This document shows, piece after piece, positions 56,288 through 64,000 of a stretch of 64,000 bases of DNA. Below the pieces are notes generated by a model. It ran no database searches and had not been told where the DNA came from. It was given only the letters and a program-made list of their open reading frames with translations. Source of the DNA: Flavobacteriaceae bacterium CP2B (GTDB lineage: Bacteria > Bacteroidota > Bacteroidia > Flavobacteriales > Flavobacteriaceae); contig LXTR01000070.1 in assembly GCA_001683825.1 (NCBI GenBank), positions 124,001-188,000 on the forward strand, in the 5' to 3' direction. Both the position numbers and the translations under genes were made by a program. Position 1 is the stretch's first letter; each line of letters begins with the position of its first letter.

Positions 56288-58243
56288 ATGATCAACATTA
56301 CCCTACCCGACGGCAGTATCAAACAATACGCCCGGGGCACAACCCCCATGGCCGTAGCCAGGGACATAAGCGAAGGCCTTGCCAGGAACGTTATTTCGGC
56401 GACTTTTAATGGGAAGACCGTGGAAACCGTTACCCCCCTTGCCGAAGATGGCAAGCTGGTGTTGTATACCTGGCAGAACCCTGAGGGCAAGAAAGCGTTC
56501 TGGCATTCCAGCTCTCATGTGGTAGCACAGGCCCTGGAGGAATTGTACCCCGGTATCAAACTCACTATCGGGCCCGCCATCGAGAATGGTTTTTACTACG
56601 ATGTGGATTTTGGGGAACACCACATTTCCGACAAGGATTTTCCGGCCATCGAGAAAAAGGCCCTGGAGATCGCCCGCGGGAAGCACGAGTTTAAAATGCG
56701 GGAAGTCAGCAAGGCCAGGGCCCTGGAATTCTACCAGGAGGCGGGGAATGAATACAAGCTGGAACTCATTGAAAACCTGGAAGACGGGGAGATTACCTTT
56801 TGCGACCACGATACTTTTACCGACCTGTGCCGTGGGGGGCATATCCCCAACACCGGCTTTATCAAGGCCATCAAGATCTTAAGTGTCGCCGGGGCTTACT
56901 GGAGGGGCGATGAAAACAAGCCTCAGCTCACCAGGGTGTATGGCATCTCATTTCCCAAACAAAAGGACCTCACCGCCCATCTGGAACTCCTGGAGGAGGC
57001 CAAGAAGCGGGACCACCGCAAATTGGGCAAAGAACTGGAACTCTTTACCTTCTCACAGAAAGTGGGTCAGGGGCTACCGCTTTGGCTGCCCAAAGGGGCC
57101 GCCCTTAGGGAACGACTCGAACAATTTCTCAAAAAGGCACAGAAGAAAGCCGGGTACGAGATGGTGGTATCCCCCCATATTGGCCAAAAGGAACTTTATG
57201 TTACCTCGGGCCATTACGCCAAGTACGGGGCAGACAGTTTCCAGCCCATCCATACGCCCAAGGAGGATGAAGAATTTCTCCTGAAACCCATGAATTGCCC
57301 GCACCATTGTGAGATTTACAACGCCCGGCCTTTCAGTTACCGGGAATTGCCCAAGCGCTATGCAGAATTTGGCACGGTTTACCGCTATGAGCAAAGTGGG
57401 GAATTACACGGGCTCACTCGTGTCCGCGGATTCACACAGGACGATGCCCACATTTTTTGCACCCCCGGGCAATTGGACCAGGAGTTTATGGATGTCATAG
57501 ACTTGTCGCTTTACGTATTGGGGTCGCTGGGGTTCGAAGACTTTTCTACCCAGGTCTCGGTACGGGATCCGGAGCAGCCGGAAAAATATATCGGATCCCC
57601 CGATATTTGGGAAAAGGCCGAACAGGCCATTATCAATGCGGCCGAGGCCAAGAAACTCAATTATACCGTGGTCGAGGGCGAAGCGGCCTTTTACGGCCCC
57701 AAGCTGGATTTCATGGTCAAAGACGCCCTTGGGCGCCAGTGGCAATTGGGGACCATACAGGTAGATTACAACCTGCCCGAACGTTTTGAGCTCACCTATA
57801 AGGGCAATGACAATGAGTTGCACCGGCCCGTCATGATCCACAGGGCACCCTTTGGAAGCATGGAGCGTTTTGTAGCCCTGCTGTTGGAACATACGGGCGG
57901 GAATTTTCCTTTATGGCTCATCCCGGACCAGGCCATCCTGCTGCCCGTCAGTGAGAAGCATGAAAAATATGCCGAAAAAGTTTTAAATTCACTGGAAAAT
58001 CACGAAATTCGCGCCCTCATTGACCAAAGGAACGAAACGGTTGGCAAGAAAATCCGGGAGGCGGAAATGCAGAAGATTCCTTTCATGCTGATAGTCGGCG
58101 AAGAAGAGGAACAGCAAGGAACGATCTCGGTCCGCAGGCACGGGGGTGAAGATTTGGGCAAGCTTTCGGTGCAGCAGTTTGTCGACTTGGTCGAAAAAGA
58201 AATAAGTAGTACCTTAAAGTCGTTTAAAGAGGAAAAAGTTTAA
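56288..58243 (+). CDS. thrS: Threonyl-tRNA synthetase
   Basis: Charges tRNA-Thr. The ATG at 56288 (MINITLPDGSIKQYARG) gives 651 residues, the normal length; the frame upstream to 56066 overlaps the DUF6095 gene and is rejected. Domains: N-terminal TGS, editing domain with HSSSHVVAQALEELYP and the late CRGGHIPNTG zinc/editing His-Cys stretch, catalytic core with motif 2 (YRYEQSGELHGLTRVRGFTQDDAHIFC) and motif 3, and the anticodon-binding domain (PVSEKHEKYAEKVLNSL). First gene of the thrS-infC-rpmI-rplT operon, behind a consensus promoter. Confidence 0.97.
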   Translation: MINITLPDGSIKQYARGTTPMAVARDISEGLARNVISATFNGKTVETVTPLAEDGKLVLYTWQNPEGKKAFWHSSSHVVAQALEELYPGIKLTIGPAIENGFYYDVDFGEHHISDKDFPAIEKKALEIARGKHEFKMREVSKARALEFYQEAGNEYKLELIENLEDGEITFCDHDTFTDLCRGGHIPNTGFIKAIKILSVAGAYWRGDENKPQLTRVYGISFPKQKDLTAHLELLEEAKKRDHRKLGKELELFTFSQKVGQGLPLWLPKGAALRERLEQFLKKAQKKAGYEMVVSPHIGQKELYVTSGHYAKYGADSFQPIHTPKEDEEFLLKPMNCPHHCEIYNARPFSYRELPKRYAEFGTVYRYEQSGELHGLTRVRGFTQDDAHIFCTPGQLDQEFMDVIDLSLYVLGSLGFEDFSTQVSVRDPEQPEKYIGSPDIWEKAEQAIINAAEAKKLNYTVVEGEAAFYGPKLDFMVKDALGRQWQLGTIQVDYNLPERFELTYKGNDNELHRPVMIHRAPFGSMERFVALLLEHTGGNFPLWLIPDQAILLPVSEKHEKYAEKVLNSLENHEIRALIDQRNETVGKKIREAEMQKIPFMLIVGEEEEQQGTISVRRHGGEDLGKLSVQQFVDLVEKEISSTLKSFKEEKV

Positions 58244-58259
58244 TTAAAAAGAAGTAGCC

Positions 58260-58814
58260 ATAGCAATAAGGAGAAGATTTAGGCCCCAACCCAGGAGGGA
58301 AAACAAAAACCCTCACAATATCAATGCAAAAATTACGGCACCCAAAGTCCGATTGGTGGGTGATAATGTCGAGATGGATATTTACGCCATACGGGATGCA
58401 CTGGCCAAGGCGGAAGAATTAGGGCTGGACCTGGTGGAAATTTCCCCCAACGCGGACCCACCCGTATGTAAGATCATTGATTACAAAAAATTTCTGTACG
58501 AACAGAAAAAAAGGGAAAAGGCCATGAAGGCCAAAGCCTCCAAAGTGGTGGTAAAGGAAATCCGTTTCGGCCCGCAAACGGATGACCATGACTACGAATT
58601 TAAAAAGAAGCACGCGGAGAAGTTTTTAAAGGATGGCGCCAAGTTAAAGGCGTATGTGTTTTTTAAGGGCCGCTCTATCGTCTATAAAGAACAGGGTGAA
58701 ATATTGTTGCTAAAACTGGCCCAGGAACTGGAAGATTACGGCAAGGTCGAACAAATGCCGAAATTGGAAGGGAAGCGAATGACCATGTTTATAGCCCCCA
58801 AAACAAAAAAGTGA
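58260..58814 (+). CDS. infC: Translation initiation factor IF-3 (AUA start)
   Basis: IF-3 binds the 30S subunit and checks the initiator codon and tRNA. The frame holds the N-terminal domain ([20 protein letters not shown], then [14 protein letters not shown]) and the C-terminal domain ([45 protein letters not shown]). No ATG, GTG or TTG precedes the conserved N-terminus: the in-frame stop is at 58245, and the first usable codon in the expected place is ATA at 58260, giving 184 residues and I-A-I-R-R-R in place of the usual M-A-I-R-R-R. A start at the later TTG (58353) would delete 31 conserved residues. Non-canonical infC starts are known to serve autoregulation by IF-3. 16 bases after thrS. 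Confidence 0.93.
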   Translation: MAIRRRFRPQPRRENKNPHNINAKITAPKVRLVGDNVEMDIYAIRDALAKAEELGLDLVEISPNADPPVCKIIDYKKFLYEQKKREKAMKAKASKVVVKEIRFGPQTDDHDYEFKKKHAEKFLKDGAKLKAYVFFKGRSIVYKEQGEILLLKLAQELEDYGKVEQMPKLEGKRMTMFIAPKTKK

Positions 58815-58877
58815 GCCAATCGTGAACCCCGGTTCCGGCAGCTCCCTTGAAGCGAGATAAATCTTAAACAGGAAGAA

Positions 58878-59075
58878 ATGCCTAAAATGAAAACTAAATC
58901 CAGTGCCAAAAAGCGGTTCAAGCTTACCGGCTCCGGAAAAATCAAAAGAAAGCACGCTTTTAAGAGCCATATTCTTACGAAGAAGTCTAAAAAGCGTAAG
59001 CTGAAGTTAACCCATTCCACCCTGGTGGATCAGGCTGACAAGAGCAGTATCCTGGAACAACTGCGTTTAAAATAA
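58878..59075 (+). CDS. rpmI: 50S ribosomal protein L35
   Basis: A 65-residue, strongly basic protein of the large subunit. Family signature at the start ([20 protein letters not shown]) and the Lys/Arg-rich run [20 protein letters not shown]. Normal length. It lies 63 bases after infC and 90 bases before rplT in the thrS operon. The start is preceded by GGAAGAA, a better Shine-Dalgarno than most genes here. Confidence 0.97.
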   Translation: MPKMKTKSSAKKRFKLTGSGKIKRKHAFKSHILTKKSKKRKLKLTHSTLVDQADKSSILEQLRLK

Positions 59076-59165
59076 GTTCCAACCGGTACGTAATATTAAC
59101 CATGGAGACAGGCTTGAAAGCATCCTGAAGAAAACGGATCGCCTGCTACAAAAACTACAGAAAAA

Positions 59166-59510
59166 ATGCCAAGATCAGTAAATTCAGTTGCTTCCAGAGC
59201 CCGAAGGAAAAAGGTGATGAAGCAGGCCAAAGGATACTTTGGACGACGTAAAAACGTATGGACCGTCGCGAAAAACGCGGTGGAAAAAGCCATGCTGTAT
59301 GCCTACAGGGACCGTAGGAACAAGAAACGAAATTTTCGTGCCCTTTGGATCACCCGTATTAATGCGGGGGCCCGTTTGCACGGTATGTCCTATTCCCAGT
59401 TTATGGGGAAATTAAAAGCCAATAACATCGCCCTGAACCGGAAGGTCCTGGCCGATTTGGCCATGAACCACCCCGATGCCTTCAAGGCCGTTGTGGAAAA
59501 GGTAAAATAA
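59166..59510 (+). CDS. rplT: 50S ribosomal protein L20
   Basis: A 114-residue early-assembly protein binding 23S rRNA. Typical motifs: [71 protein letters not shown]. Last gene of the thrS-infC-rpmI-rplT operon, ended by a terminator 18 bases on. The 90-base gap before it is long compared with the rest of the operon and could hold a control element, but I see no convincing structure. Confidence 0.97.
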   Translation: MPRSVNSVASRARRKKVMKQAKGYFGRRKNVWTVAKNAVEKAMLYAYRDRRNKKRNFRALWITRINAGARLHGMSYSQFMGKLKANNIALNRKVLADLAMNHPDAFKAVVEKVK

Positions 59511-59527
59511 ACGACACTATCTCGCTG

Positions 59528-59560
59528 AAAAAACCTGGCTGTCCGCCGGGTTTTTTTTTT
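59528..59560 (+). terminator. Intrinsic terminator of the thrS operon
   Basis: AACCTGGC pairs with GCCGGGTT (one G-U pair) around TGTCC, extended by A-rich and T-rich arms, with ten T at the end. Confidence 0.88.
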
Positions 59561-59579
59561 GCCCTGCTCCGAAGGGTCC

Positions 59580-59855
59580 TCAGGCTTCGGGTTGAATTTC
59601 CGCTACCGCGGCCTTAAACTCCTCCCAGTCTACGGCCTCATCCCTGGATGTATCGTAGCCTTCGATGAGTTTGGAAGCCACAATCCCCCTGATAAACCCG
59701 CTGATCTCGGCCTGCTTGAGCATGTCGACGATTTCCCCCTTGTTCAATTTCTGATTGCCGTCCTTGTCGAAAAACGCGAAGGCTGCCTCGGGCGATTCAA
59801 AATGGTTGGTGATTAGGATCTGTAGTTTGTTCAGAATGATTTCTTTGGTAGCCAT
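59580..59855 (-). CDS. Small EF-hand calcium-binding protein
   Basis: A 91-residue cytosolic protein with two EF-hand loops. Loop 1 is canonical at residues 30-41 (D-x-D-x-N-x-K...E: DKDGNQKLNKGE). Loop 2 at residues 68-79 (DTSRDEAVDWEE) keeps acidic ligands at positions 1, 5, 9 and 12 but has Glu instead of Gly at position 6. Helices flank both loops. Expected to bind calcium; partners unknown. It is convergent with rplT and followed on the same strand (upstream) by yjbQ with a 63-base gap. Confidence 0.87.
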   Translation of the reverse strand: MATKEIILNKLQILITNHFESPEAAFAFFDKDGNQKLNKGEIVDMLKQAEISGFIRGIVASKLIEGYDTSRDEAVDWEEFKAAVAEIQPEA

Positions 59856-59918
59856 AGGATTCGTTTATAGGGGTAAAAGATACGGCCAATCTGCCAGACC
59901 ATAGGCAAAGGGTGCACT

Positions 59919-60344
59919 TCATTGGCTGCCATAGGCCGTAAGCACCAATTTGCGCCCCTGCGCATTATCCCGGTGTTCACACAGGTAAATCCCCTGCCAG
60001 GTACCCAGGTTGGGACGCCCGTTGGTTATAGGGATCTGCACGCTTGAACCCAGGAGCGAGGCCTTAATGTGGGCCGGCATGTCGTCCGGACCTTCATAGG
60101 TATGCACGTAATAGGACGCACCTTCCGGGACAAGCACATTTAAATGGTTTTCAAAATCGGCGCGAACGGTTGGGTCTGCATTTTCATTGATGGTCAGGCT
60201 GGCCGAAGTATGTTTGATGAACACCTGCAGTATACCGGTCTGTAGTTGGTTGACCTCGGGAAATGCATGCAAGACCTCCCCTGTGATCAGGTGCATTCCC
60301 CTCTTTTGCGGACGCAGTCGTATTTCCTTTTGAAAGATTTCCAT
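59919..60344 (-). CDS. YjbQ family protein (secondary thiamine-phosphate synthase type)
   Basis: A 141-residue protein of the UPF0047/YjbQ family, small trimeric beta-rich proteins; the E. coli member has a weak thiamine-phosphate synthase activity. Conserved stretch IKHTSASLTINENADPTVR holds the family signature with His and Asn residues of the active site, and GTWQGIYLCEHRDNAQGRKL ends the core. Length is typical. Transcribed toward the EF-hand gene, from which it is 63 bases away. Confidence 0.88.
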   Translation of the reverse strand: MEIFQKEIRLRPQKRGMHLITGEVLHAFPEVNQLQTGILQVFIKHTSASLTINENADPTVRADFENHLNVLVPEGASYYVHTYEGPDDMPAHIKASLLGSSVQIPITNGRPNLGTWQGIYLCEHRDNAQGRKLVLTAYGSQ

Positions 60345-60411
60345 ACCGGGCCTGTTGAAGGTTAAATGTAAAACTTATGCCAACCACCCCATAATTTACG
60401 AAGGAAAAAAA

Positions 60412-60419
60412 TACCTTTG
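60412..60419 (+). promoter_or_regulatory. -7 promoter element of the HAD phosphatase gene
   Basis: TACCTTTG, full TAnnTTTG match, 21 bases before the ATG at 60441. Confidence 0.5.
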
Positions 60420-60440
60420 TGGCTTCTCAAGCGCAGGCAC

Positions 60441-61244
60441 ATGAATTTATCGGGCATTAAACTCGTCGTTTCCGACATGGACGGGACGCTATTGAATTCG
60501 AATCACGAGGTAAGCCCCTTGTTTTTTGAGTTATTCCAGGAACTTAAACGCCGGAACATCCTCTTCGCTGCCGCCAGCGGCCGGCAATACAACAGCATTG
60601 CAGACAAACTCAGCCCGATTGCCGACGACATCATCATCATCGCGGAGAACGGCGGTTTTGCCATGCAGAACGGAAGGGAGATCGTGTCGACCCCCCTGGA
60701 GTACCCCCTCCGGCGTCAAATTCTGGAGGTCCTGGAAGGGGTAGACGGCGTGTACCCTGTGCTCTGCGGCAAAAACAAGGCTTATATCCATACCGGCGCT
60801 ACCGGATTTATCAGCAAATTAAAGGAATATTACACGGATTTCGCCCTGCTGGAAGACCTGAAGTCACACCAGGGGGAGATCATGAAAATTGCGGTCTACC
60901 ATTATGAGAGCTCGGAGAAATATATTTACCCCGCGGTAAAACATTTTGAAGGAGACCTTAAGGTGAAGGTATCCGGGGAGAACTGGGTCGACTTGTCACA
61001 CAGGAATGCCCATAAGGGGTTTGCGCTTCAGAAGGTGCAGGAGCAATATGCCATAGGTCCTTCAGAGACCCTGGTTTTCGGGGATTACAACAACGACCTG
61101 GAAATGCTTGCCCTGGCTGAGTATAGCGTTGCCATGGAAAACGCCCACCCCAATGTCCTGGACGCGGCCAGGTACCGTACCCTGAGCAATGATGCCCTGG
61201 GGGTAGAACGGGTCCTTCAGCAGCTTCTTAAAAGCATCGATTAG
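60441..61244 (+). CDS. HAD-superfamily Cof-type phosphatase
   Basis: A 267-residue hydrolase of the HAD IIB (Cof-like) class acting on sugar phosphates or similar small metabolites. Motif I is SDMDGTLL with nucleophile Asp12 and acid/base Asp14; motif II is the Ser of AAASGRQY; motif III/IV is FGDYNNDLEML. The C2 cap domain occupies about residues 80-190. The ATG at 60441 is used, not the TTG at 60417. Ends 4 bases into the convergent secreted-protein gene. Confidence 0.9.
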   Translation: MNLSGIKLVVSDMDGTLLNSNHEVSPLFFELFQELKRRNILFAAASGRQYNSIADKLSPIADDIIIIAENGGFAMQNGREIVSTPLEYPLRRQILEVLEGVDGVYPVLCGKNKAYIHTGATGFISKLKEYYTDFALLEDLKSHQGEIMKIAVYHYESSEKYIYPAVKHFEGDLKVKVSGENWVDLSHRNAHKGFALQKVQEQYAIGPSETLVFGDYNNDLEMLALAEYSVAMENAHPNVLDAARYRTLSNDALGVERVLQQLLKSID

Positions 61245-62530
61245 GTTTTTTGTTTTTTCTTCTGGGCGGCAGGAAACAGCACATTGTTAAGGATGAGCCG
61301 GTAGCCCGGCGAATTGGGGTGTAATTCCAGTTCGGTTTTGGGGTCCCCTACCCTGTGCTGGTAATCTTCCGGGTCGTGTCCGCCGTAAAAGGTAAAAAAG
61401 CCTTTTCCTTTGATGCCATGGATATACCGGGCTTCCCCGTTGAGTTTGTTTTCCCCCAGCACCATCACGGTGGGTTTTACTTCTTTACGCGTAAAGGCCG
61501 TGGTCTGTCCCATAAAGCCTTTTACCAGGGCGGTGTGGTTCTGGCATAGCATGGTAGGTACCGGGTCCCATTTGGCCGAAAAATCCATCAGCGTAAAATA
61601 ATCTGACTCCTTAGGGACATTGTTCCGGTTGGGGGTGGTGTCTATAGAGGAAAACTCATAGCGCAGCGGGTTCCTTTCCAGCGTAAAATTGGTAAAGGCA
61701 AACGTTTTGGAAAACTCCAGGCGGTTCTGGTAGTTGGGGTCCGAGGGATCCCCGTCGAACATGGGTTCGCAGATGTCCACGCCCTCGGCGGCCAGGGCGA
61801 TATCAAAACTATCCGTGGCCGAACACATGGCAAACATAAACCCCCCGCCTATCACATAATTCCTGATTTTAAGGGCCACATCCCGTTTTTCTTCAGACAC
61901 CTTGGCATAACCCAACTCCGTGGCCAGGGCTTCGGCTTCCTGTTTGCCTTCTATATACCAGGGGGCGGCGCGGTAGGCGCCATAAAACTTGCCGTATTGG
62001 CCGGTAAAATCTTCATGGTGCAGGTGCAGCCAGTCATACAATACCAGTTTGTCTCCGAGTACTTCCCGGTCATAGACCGTGATATAGGGAATTTCGGCAT
62101 AGGTGAGTACCATGGTGACCGCATCGTCCCAGGGCTGGTTGTCTTTAGGGCTGTATACCGCAATTTTGGGGGCCTTTTCCAGGATTACGGCCTCCTGGTT
62201 CCGGGAAGGGCTCCCAATCTCATCGAGGATCGACTGGGCCTGCCCGTCGGACAGGATCTCATAGGACACCCCCCGGATCTGGCATTCCTTTCGGATGCTT
62301 TCCCCATCGGGCAACAGGAAGGACCCTCCCCGGTAGTTGAGCAACCATTGTACTTTCTGCTGCTTGGTCAATACCCAATAGGTAATGCCATACGCCTTGA
62401 GATGGTTTTTCTGGCTTTCGGCATCCATGGGGATCAGGATATTGGAGGCCAAAAGCGACTGTGACAAGAAAGCGCCCAGCAGGAGGAGAAGGGCCTTCCC
62501 CCGGTTCAAACGGGGCATCAATCTAAACAT
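61241..62530 (-). CDS. Secreted protein often labelled asparagine synthetase B; GATase-like core
   Basis: A 429-residue exported protein of a Bacteroidota family that, from memory, databases often name asparagine synthetase B, though no synthetase motif is seen. A signal peptide (MPRLNRGKALLLLLGAFLSQSLLA) follows the ATG at 62530 (62518 is also possible). The core has NQPWDDAVTMVLTYAEIPYI, HLHHEDFTGQYGKFYG and GGGFMFAMCSATDSFDIAL, whose Cys sits where a class I glutamine-amidotransferase-like elbow could be. Late stretch GKGFFTFYGGHDPEDYQH is His-rich. Function unknown. It follows dnaB on the minus strand after 40 bases and is convergent with the HAD gene. Confidence 0.78.
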   Translation of the reverse strand: MFRLMPRLNRGKALLLLLGAFLSQSLLASNILIPMDAESQKNHLKAYGITYWVLTKQQKVQWLLNYRGGSFLLPDGESIRKECQIRGVSYEILSDGQAQSILDEIGSPSRNQEAVILEKAPKIAVYSPKDNQPWDDAVTMVLTYAEIPYITVYDREVLGDKLVLYDWLHLHHEDFTGQYGKFYGAYRAAPWYIEGKQEAEALATELGYAKVSEEKRDVALKIRNYVIGGGFMFAMCSATDSFDIALAAEGVDICEPMFDGDPSDPNYQNRLEFSKTFAFTNFTLERNPLRYEFSSIDTTPNRNNVPKESDYFTLMDFSAKWDPVPTMLCQNHTALVKGFMGQTTAFTRKEVKPTVMVLGENKLNGEARYIHGIKGKGFFTFYGGHDPEDYQHRVGDPKTELELHPNSPGYRLILNNVLFPAAQKKKQKT

Positions 62531-62570
62531 GCCTATGGGGTGGGTTGTGGGAAAAAGGGAAATTACAGCA

Positions 62571-64000
62571 TTAAAAAGGCACGTCATTGTCATCCGGGTC
62601 TGGATCGGGATGATCGTTCATGGCACTGCCGAAGGCCTGGTTGGCGTCCGGGAGGTTACGGGTCAGGAACGGGTTATCCCCATCGTTGTTCATCTTTGAT
62701 TGAAACTCAAATGGAGAATCAAAGTCATCCAAGTTATCAAATTTACCCAGCTGGGCAATGAACTTTAACCTAATATTATCGAGGCCGCCGTTCCGGTGTT
62801 TGGCCACGATGAACTCTGCCTGACCCTGGGTAGGGGTCCGCTCCTCATCATCCCATTCATCTATTTTGTAGTACTCTGGCCGATAGATAAATGAAACGAT
62901 GTCGGCATCCTGTTCGATGGCGCCAGACTCCCTTAAGTCCGACAAAATGGGGCGTTTGCTTCCCCCACGGGTCTCGACTGCCCGCGACAGCTGGGAAAGG
63001 GCTATGACCGGGATATTCAGTTCCTTGGCCAGGGCTTTGAGGTTCCTGGAGATGGTGGAGATCTCCTGTTCGCGGTTTCCGCCTTTCTGGCTACCCCCGG
63101 CGGTCATCAGCTGCAGGTAGTCCAGTACGATCAGCTGGATCTTATGCTGGGATGCCAGTCGCCTGGCCTTGGCCCGCAGGTCAAAGATAGAAAGAGAGGG
63201 GGTGTCGTCTATAAAGAGCGGGGCCTTTTCCAGTGCCTTGACTTTTACATTAAGCTGTTCCCACTCGTGTTTTTCAAGGCGGCCGGTCCGCAATTTTTCG
63301 GAAGAAAGCCCGGTTTCAGAGGAAATGAGCCGGGTAATTAATTGTACCGATGACATTTCCAGGGAGAAGAAAGCCACGGGGATATTGGAATTCACCGCGA
63401 TGTTGCGCGCCATGGAGAGCGTCAAGGCCGTTTTACCCATCCCGGGGCGGGCAGCAATGATGACCAGGTCACTGGGCTGCCAGCCCGAGGTAAGCTTGTC
63501 CAGCTTGTCAAAACCGGAGGGGATCCCACTGAGCCCGTCCTTGTTGGAGATCTCCTCTATCTTTTTCTTGGCCTGAATCACCAGGTTCTGGGCGGTTTCC
63601 GCGGAGCGTTTCAGGTTCCCCTGCGTAACATCGTATAATTTCGCCTCCGCGTTATCCAACAGGTCGAAAACATCAGTCCCCTCATCATAGGCCTCTTCAA
63701 TGATTTCGCTGGAGATCTTGATCAGGCTTCGTTGGATGTATTTCTGCAGGATGATACGCGCGTGAAACTCGATATGGGCCGAAGAGGCTACTTTTTGGGT
63801 GAGTTTTATCAGGTAAAAATCACCTCCTGCCACTTCCAGCCGGCCATCCCGCTTCAATTGGGCGGAAACGGTTAATAAATCCACCGGTTCCGAGGATTCG
63901 AACAGTTTGAAGATGGCTTCGTAAATGTACTGGTGTGATTCCTTGTAAAAAACATCCGGATGTAGGATATCTATTACTTCGTCCACCCCTTTTTTGTCAA
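62571..64000 (-). CDS. dnaB: Replicative DNA helicase DnaB (5' partial)
   Basis: The hexameric helicase that unwinds DNA at the replication fork. The window holds about 476 C-terminal codons; the frame stays open to the window edge (codons DKKGVDEVID precede the GTG at 63986), so the start lies to the right. N-terminal helical domain, then the RecA-like domain with Walker A AARPGMGKTAL, Walker B LIVLDYLQLM, the DnaB stretch SRNLKALAKELNIPVIALSQLSR and SIEQDADIVSFIYRPEYY. The tail is acidic (PDPDPDDNDVPF). Followed by the secreted GATase-like gene. Confidence 0.96.
   Translation of the reverse strand, partial: DKKGVDEVIDILHPDVFYKESHQYIYEAIFKLFESSEPVDLLTVSAQLKRDGRLEVAGGDFYLIKLTQKVASSAHIEFHARIILQKYIQRSLIKISSEIIEEAYDEGTDVFDLLDNAEAKLYDVTQGNLKRSAETAQNLVIQAKKKIEEISNKDGLSGIPSGFDKLDKLTSGWQPSDLVIIAARPGMGKTALTLSMARNIAVNSNIPVAFFSLEMSSVQLITRLISSETGLSSEKLRTGRLEKHEWEQLNVKVKALEKAPLFIDDTPSLSIFDLRAKARRLASQHKIQLIVLDYLQLMTAGGSQKGGNREQEISTISRNLKALAKELNIPVIALSQLSRAVETRGGSKRPILSDLRESGAIEQDADIVSFIYRPEYYKIDEWDDEERTPTQGQAEFIVAKHRNGGLDNIRLKFIAQLGKFDNLDDFDSPFEFQSKMNNDGDNPFLTRNLPDANQAFGSAMNDHPDPDPDDNDVPF

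Noticed and set aside
58353-58814. infC starting at TTG 58353
   Set aside because: Would remove 31 N-terminal residues that match the IF-3 family; the AUA at 58260 is better.

Overview
The window is a chromosomal segment of a marine-type member of the Bacteroidota, most likely a Flavobacteriaceae with unusually GC-rich coding DNA (Robiginitalea-like; the genus is inferred, not shown). The evidence is a dense set of Bacteroidota features: the pyrG-yidC pair, a bacillithiol-synthesis enzyme (BshC), a TonB-dependent receptor next to a DUF4249 lipoprotein, DUF2490/DUF6095/DUF922 families, FAS1 lipoproteins, and promoters of the Bacteroidota form TTG-N20-TAnnTTTG (best example in front of thrS). 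About 50 genes are present; both end genes are cut by the window edges. I see no transposase, integrase, phage gene, CRISPR array, tRNA or rRNA.

Layout. 1-10.4 kb: plus-strand genes for an M28 peptidase (partial), a 1135-residue haem/HEAT-repeat lipoprotein, two related TPR proteins with a shared histidine signature, an SMP-30-like protein and a small NAD(P)-binding protein. 10.4-12.7 kb: nitronate monooxygenase and mnmA on the minus strand. 12.8-15.5 kb: two FAS1 lipoproteins, each closed by the same terminator hairpin. 15.7-19.3 kb: pyrG-yidC. 19.6-25.3 kb: a Tat-signal sugar-isomerase-like protein, then a minus-strand run guaA, LysM-PBP1 fusion, osmC, DUF922. 25.3-26.0 kb: 0.7 kb without a gene. 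26.0-31 kb: PNPOx-like protein, bshC, an M14 peptidase. 31-36.8 kb: two VOC proteins, an MFS carrier and a tight run DUF2490-modA-TOBE-modB-modC (molybdate uptake). 37-44.2 kb: a two-domain lipoprotein, a GGT-like enzyme, an FAH/SMP-30/SDR sugar-acid cluster, an esterase and a DinB-like protein. 44.3-46.7 kb: an SLC5 symporter overlapping a myo-inositol oxygenase. 47-54.7 kb: a carboxypeptidase-regulatory-like protein, 0.8 kb of intergenic DNA holding a candidate structured RNA, monomeric isocitrate dehydrogenase, and a TonB receptor/DUF4249 pair. 54.7-59.5 kb: glycerate kinase, DUF6095 and the thrS-infC-rpmI-rplT translation operon. 59.5-64 kb: an EF-hand protein, YjbQ, a HAD phosphatase, a putative GATase-like secreted protein and dnaB (partial).

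How it works together. Housekeeping blocks (translation, nucleotide synthesis, tRNA thiolation, replication) are interleaved with heterotroph functions: sugar-acid oxidation, inositol uptake/oxidation, peptide and glutathione breakdown, and molybdate import. I did not find a clear new defence or mobile system. The more interesting leads are the histidine-signature TPR pair, the DUF2490-mod gene overlap, the symporter-inositol oxygenase overlap, the five-LysM/PBP1 fusion, the candidate RNA near 48.8 kb and the AUA-started infC.
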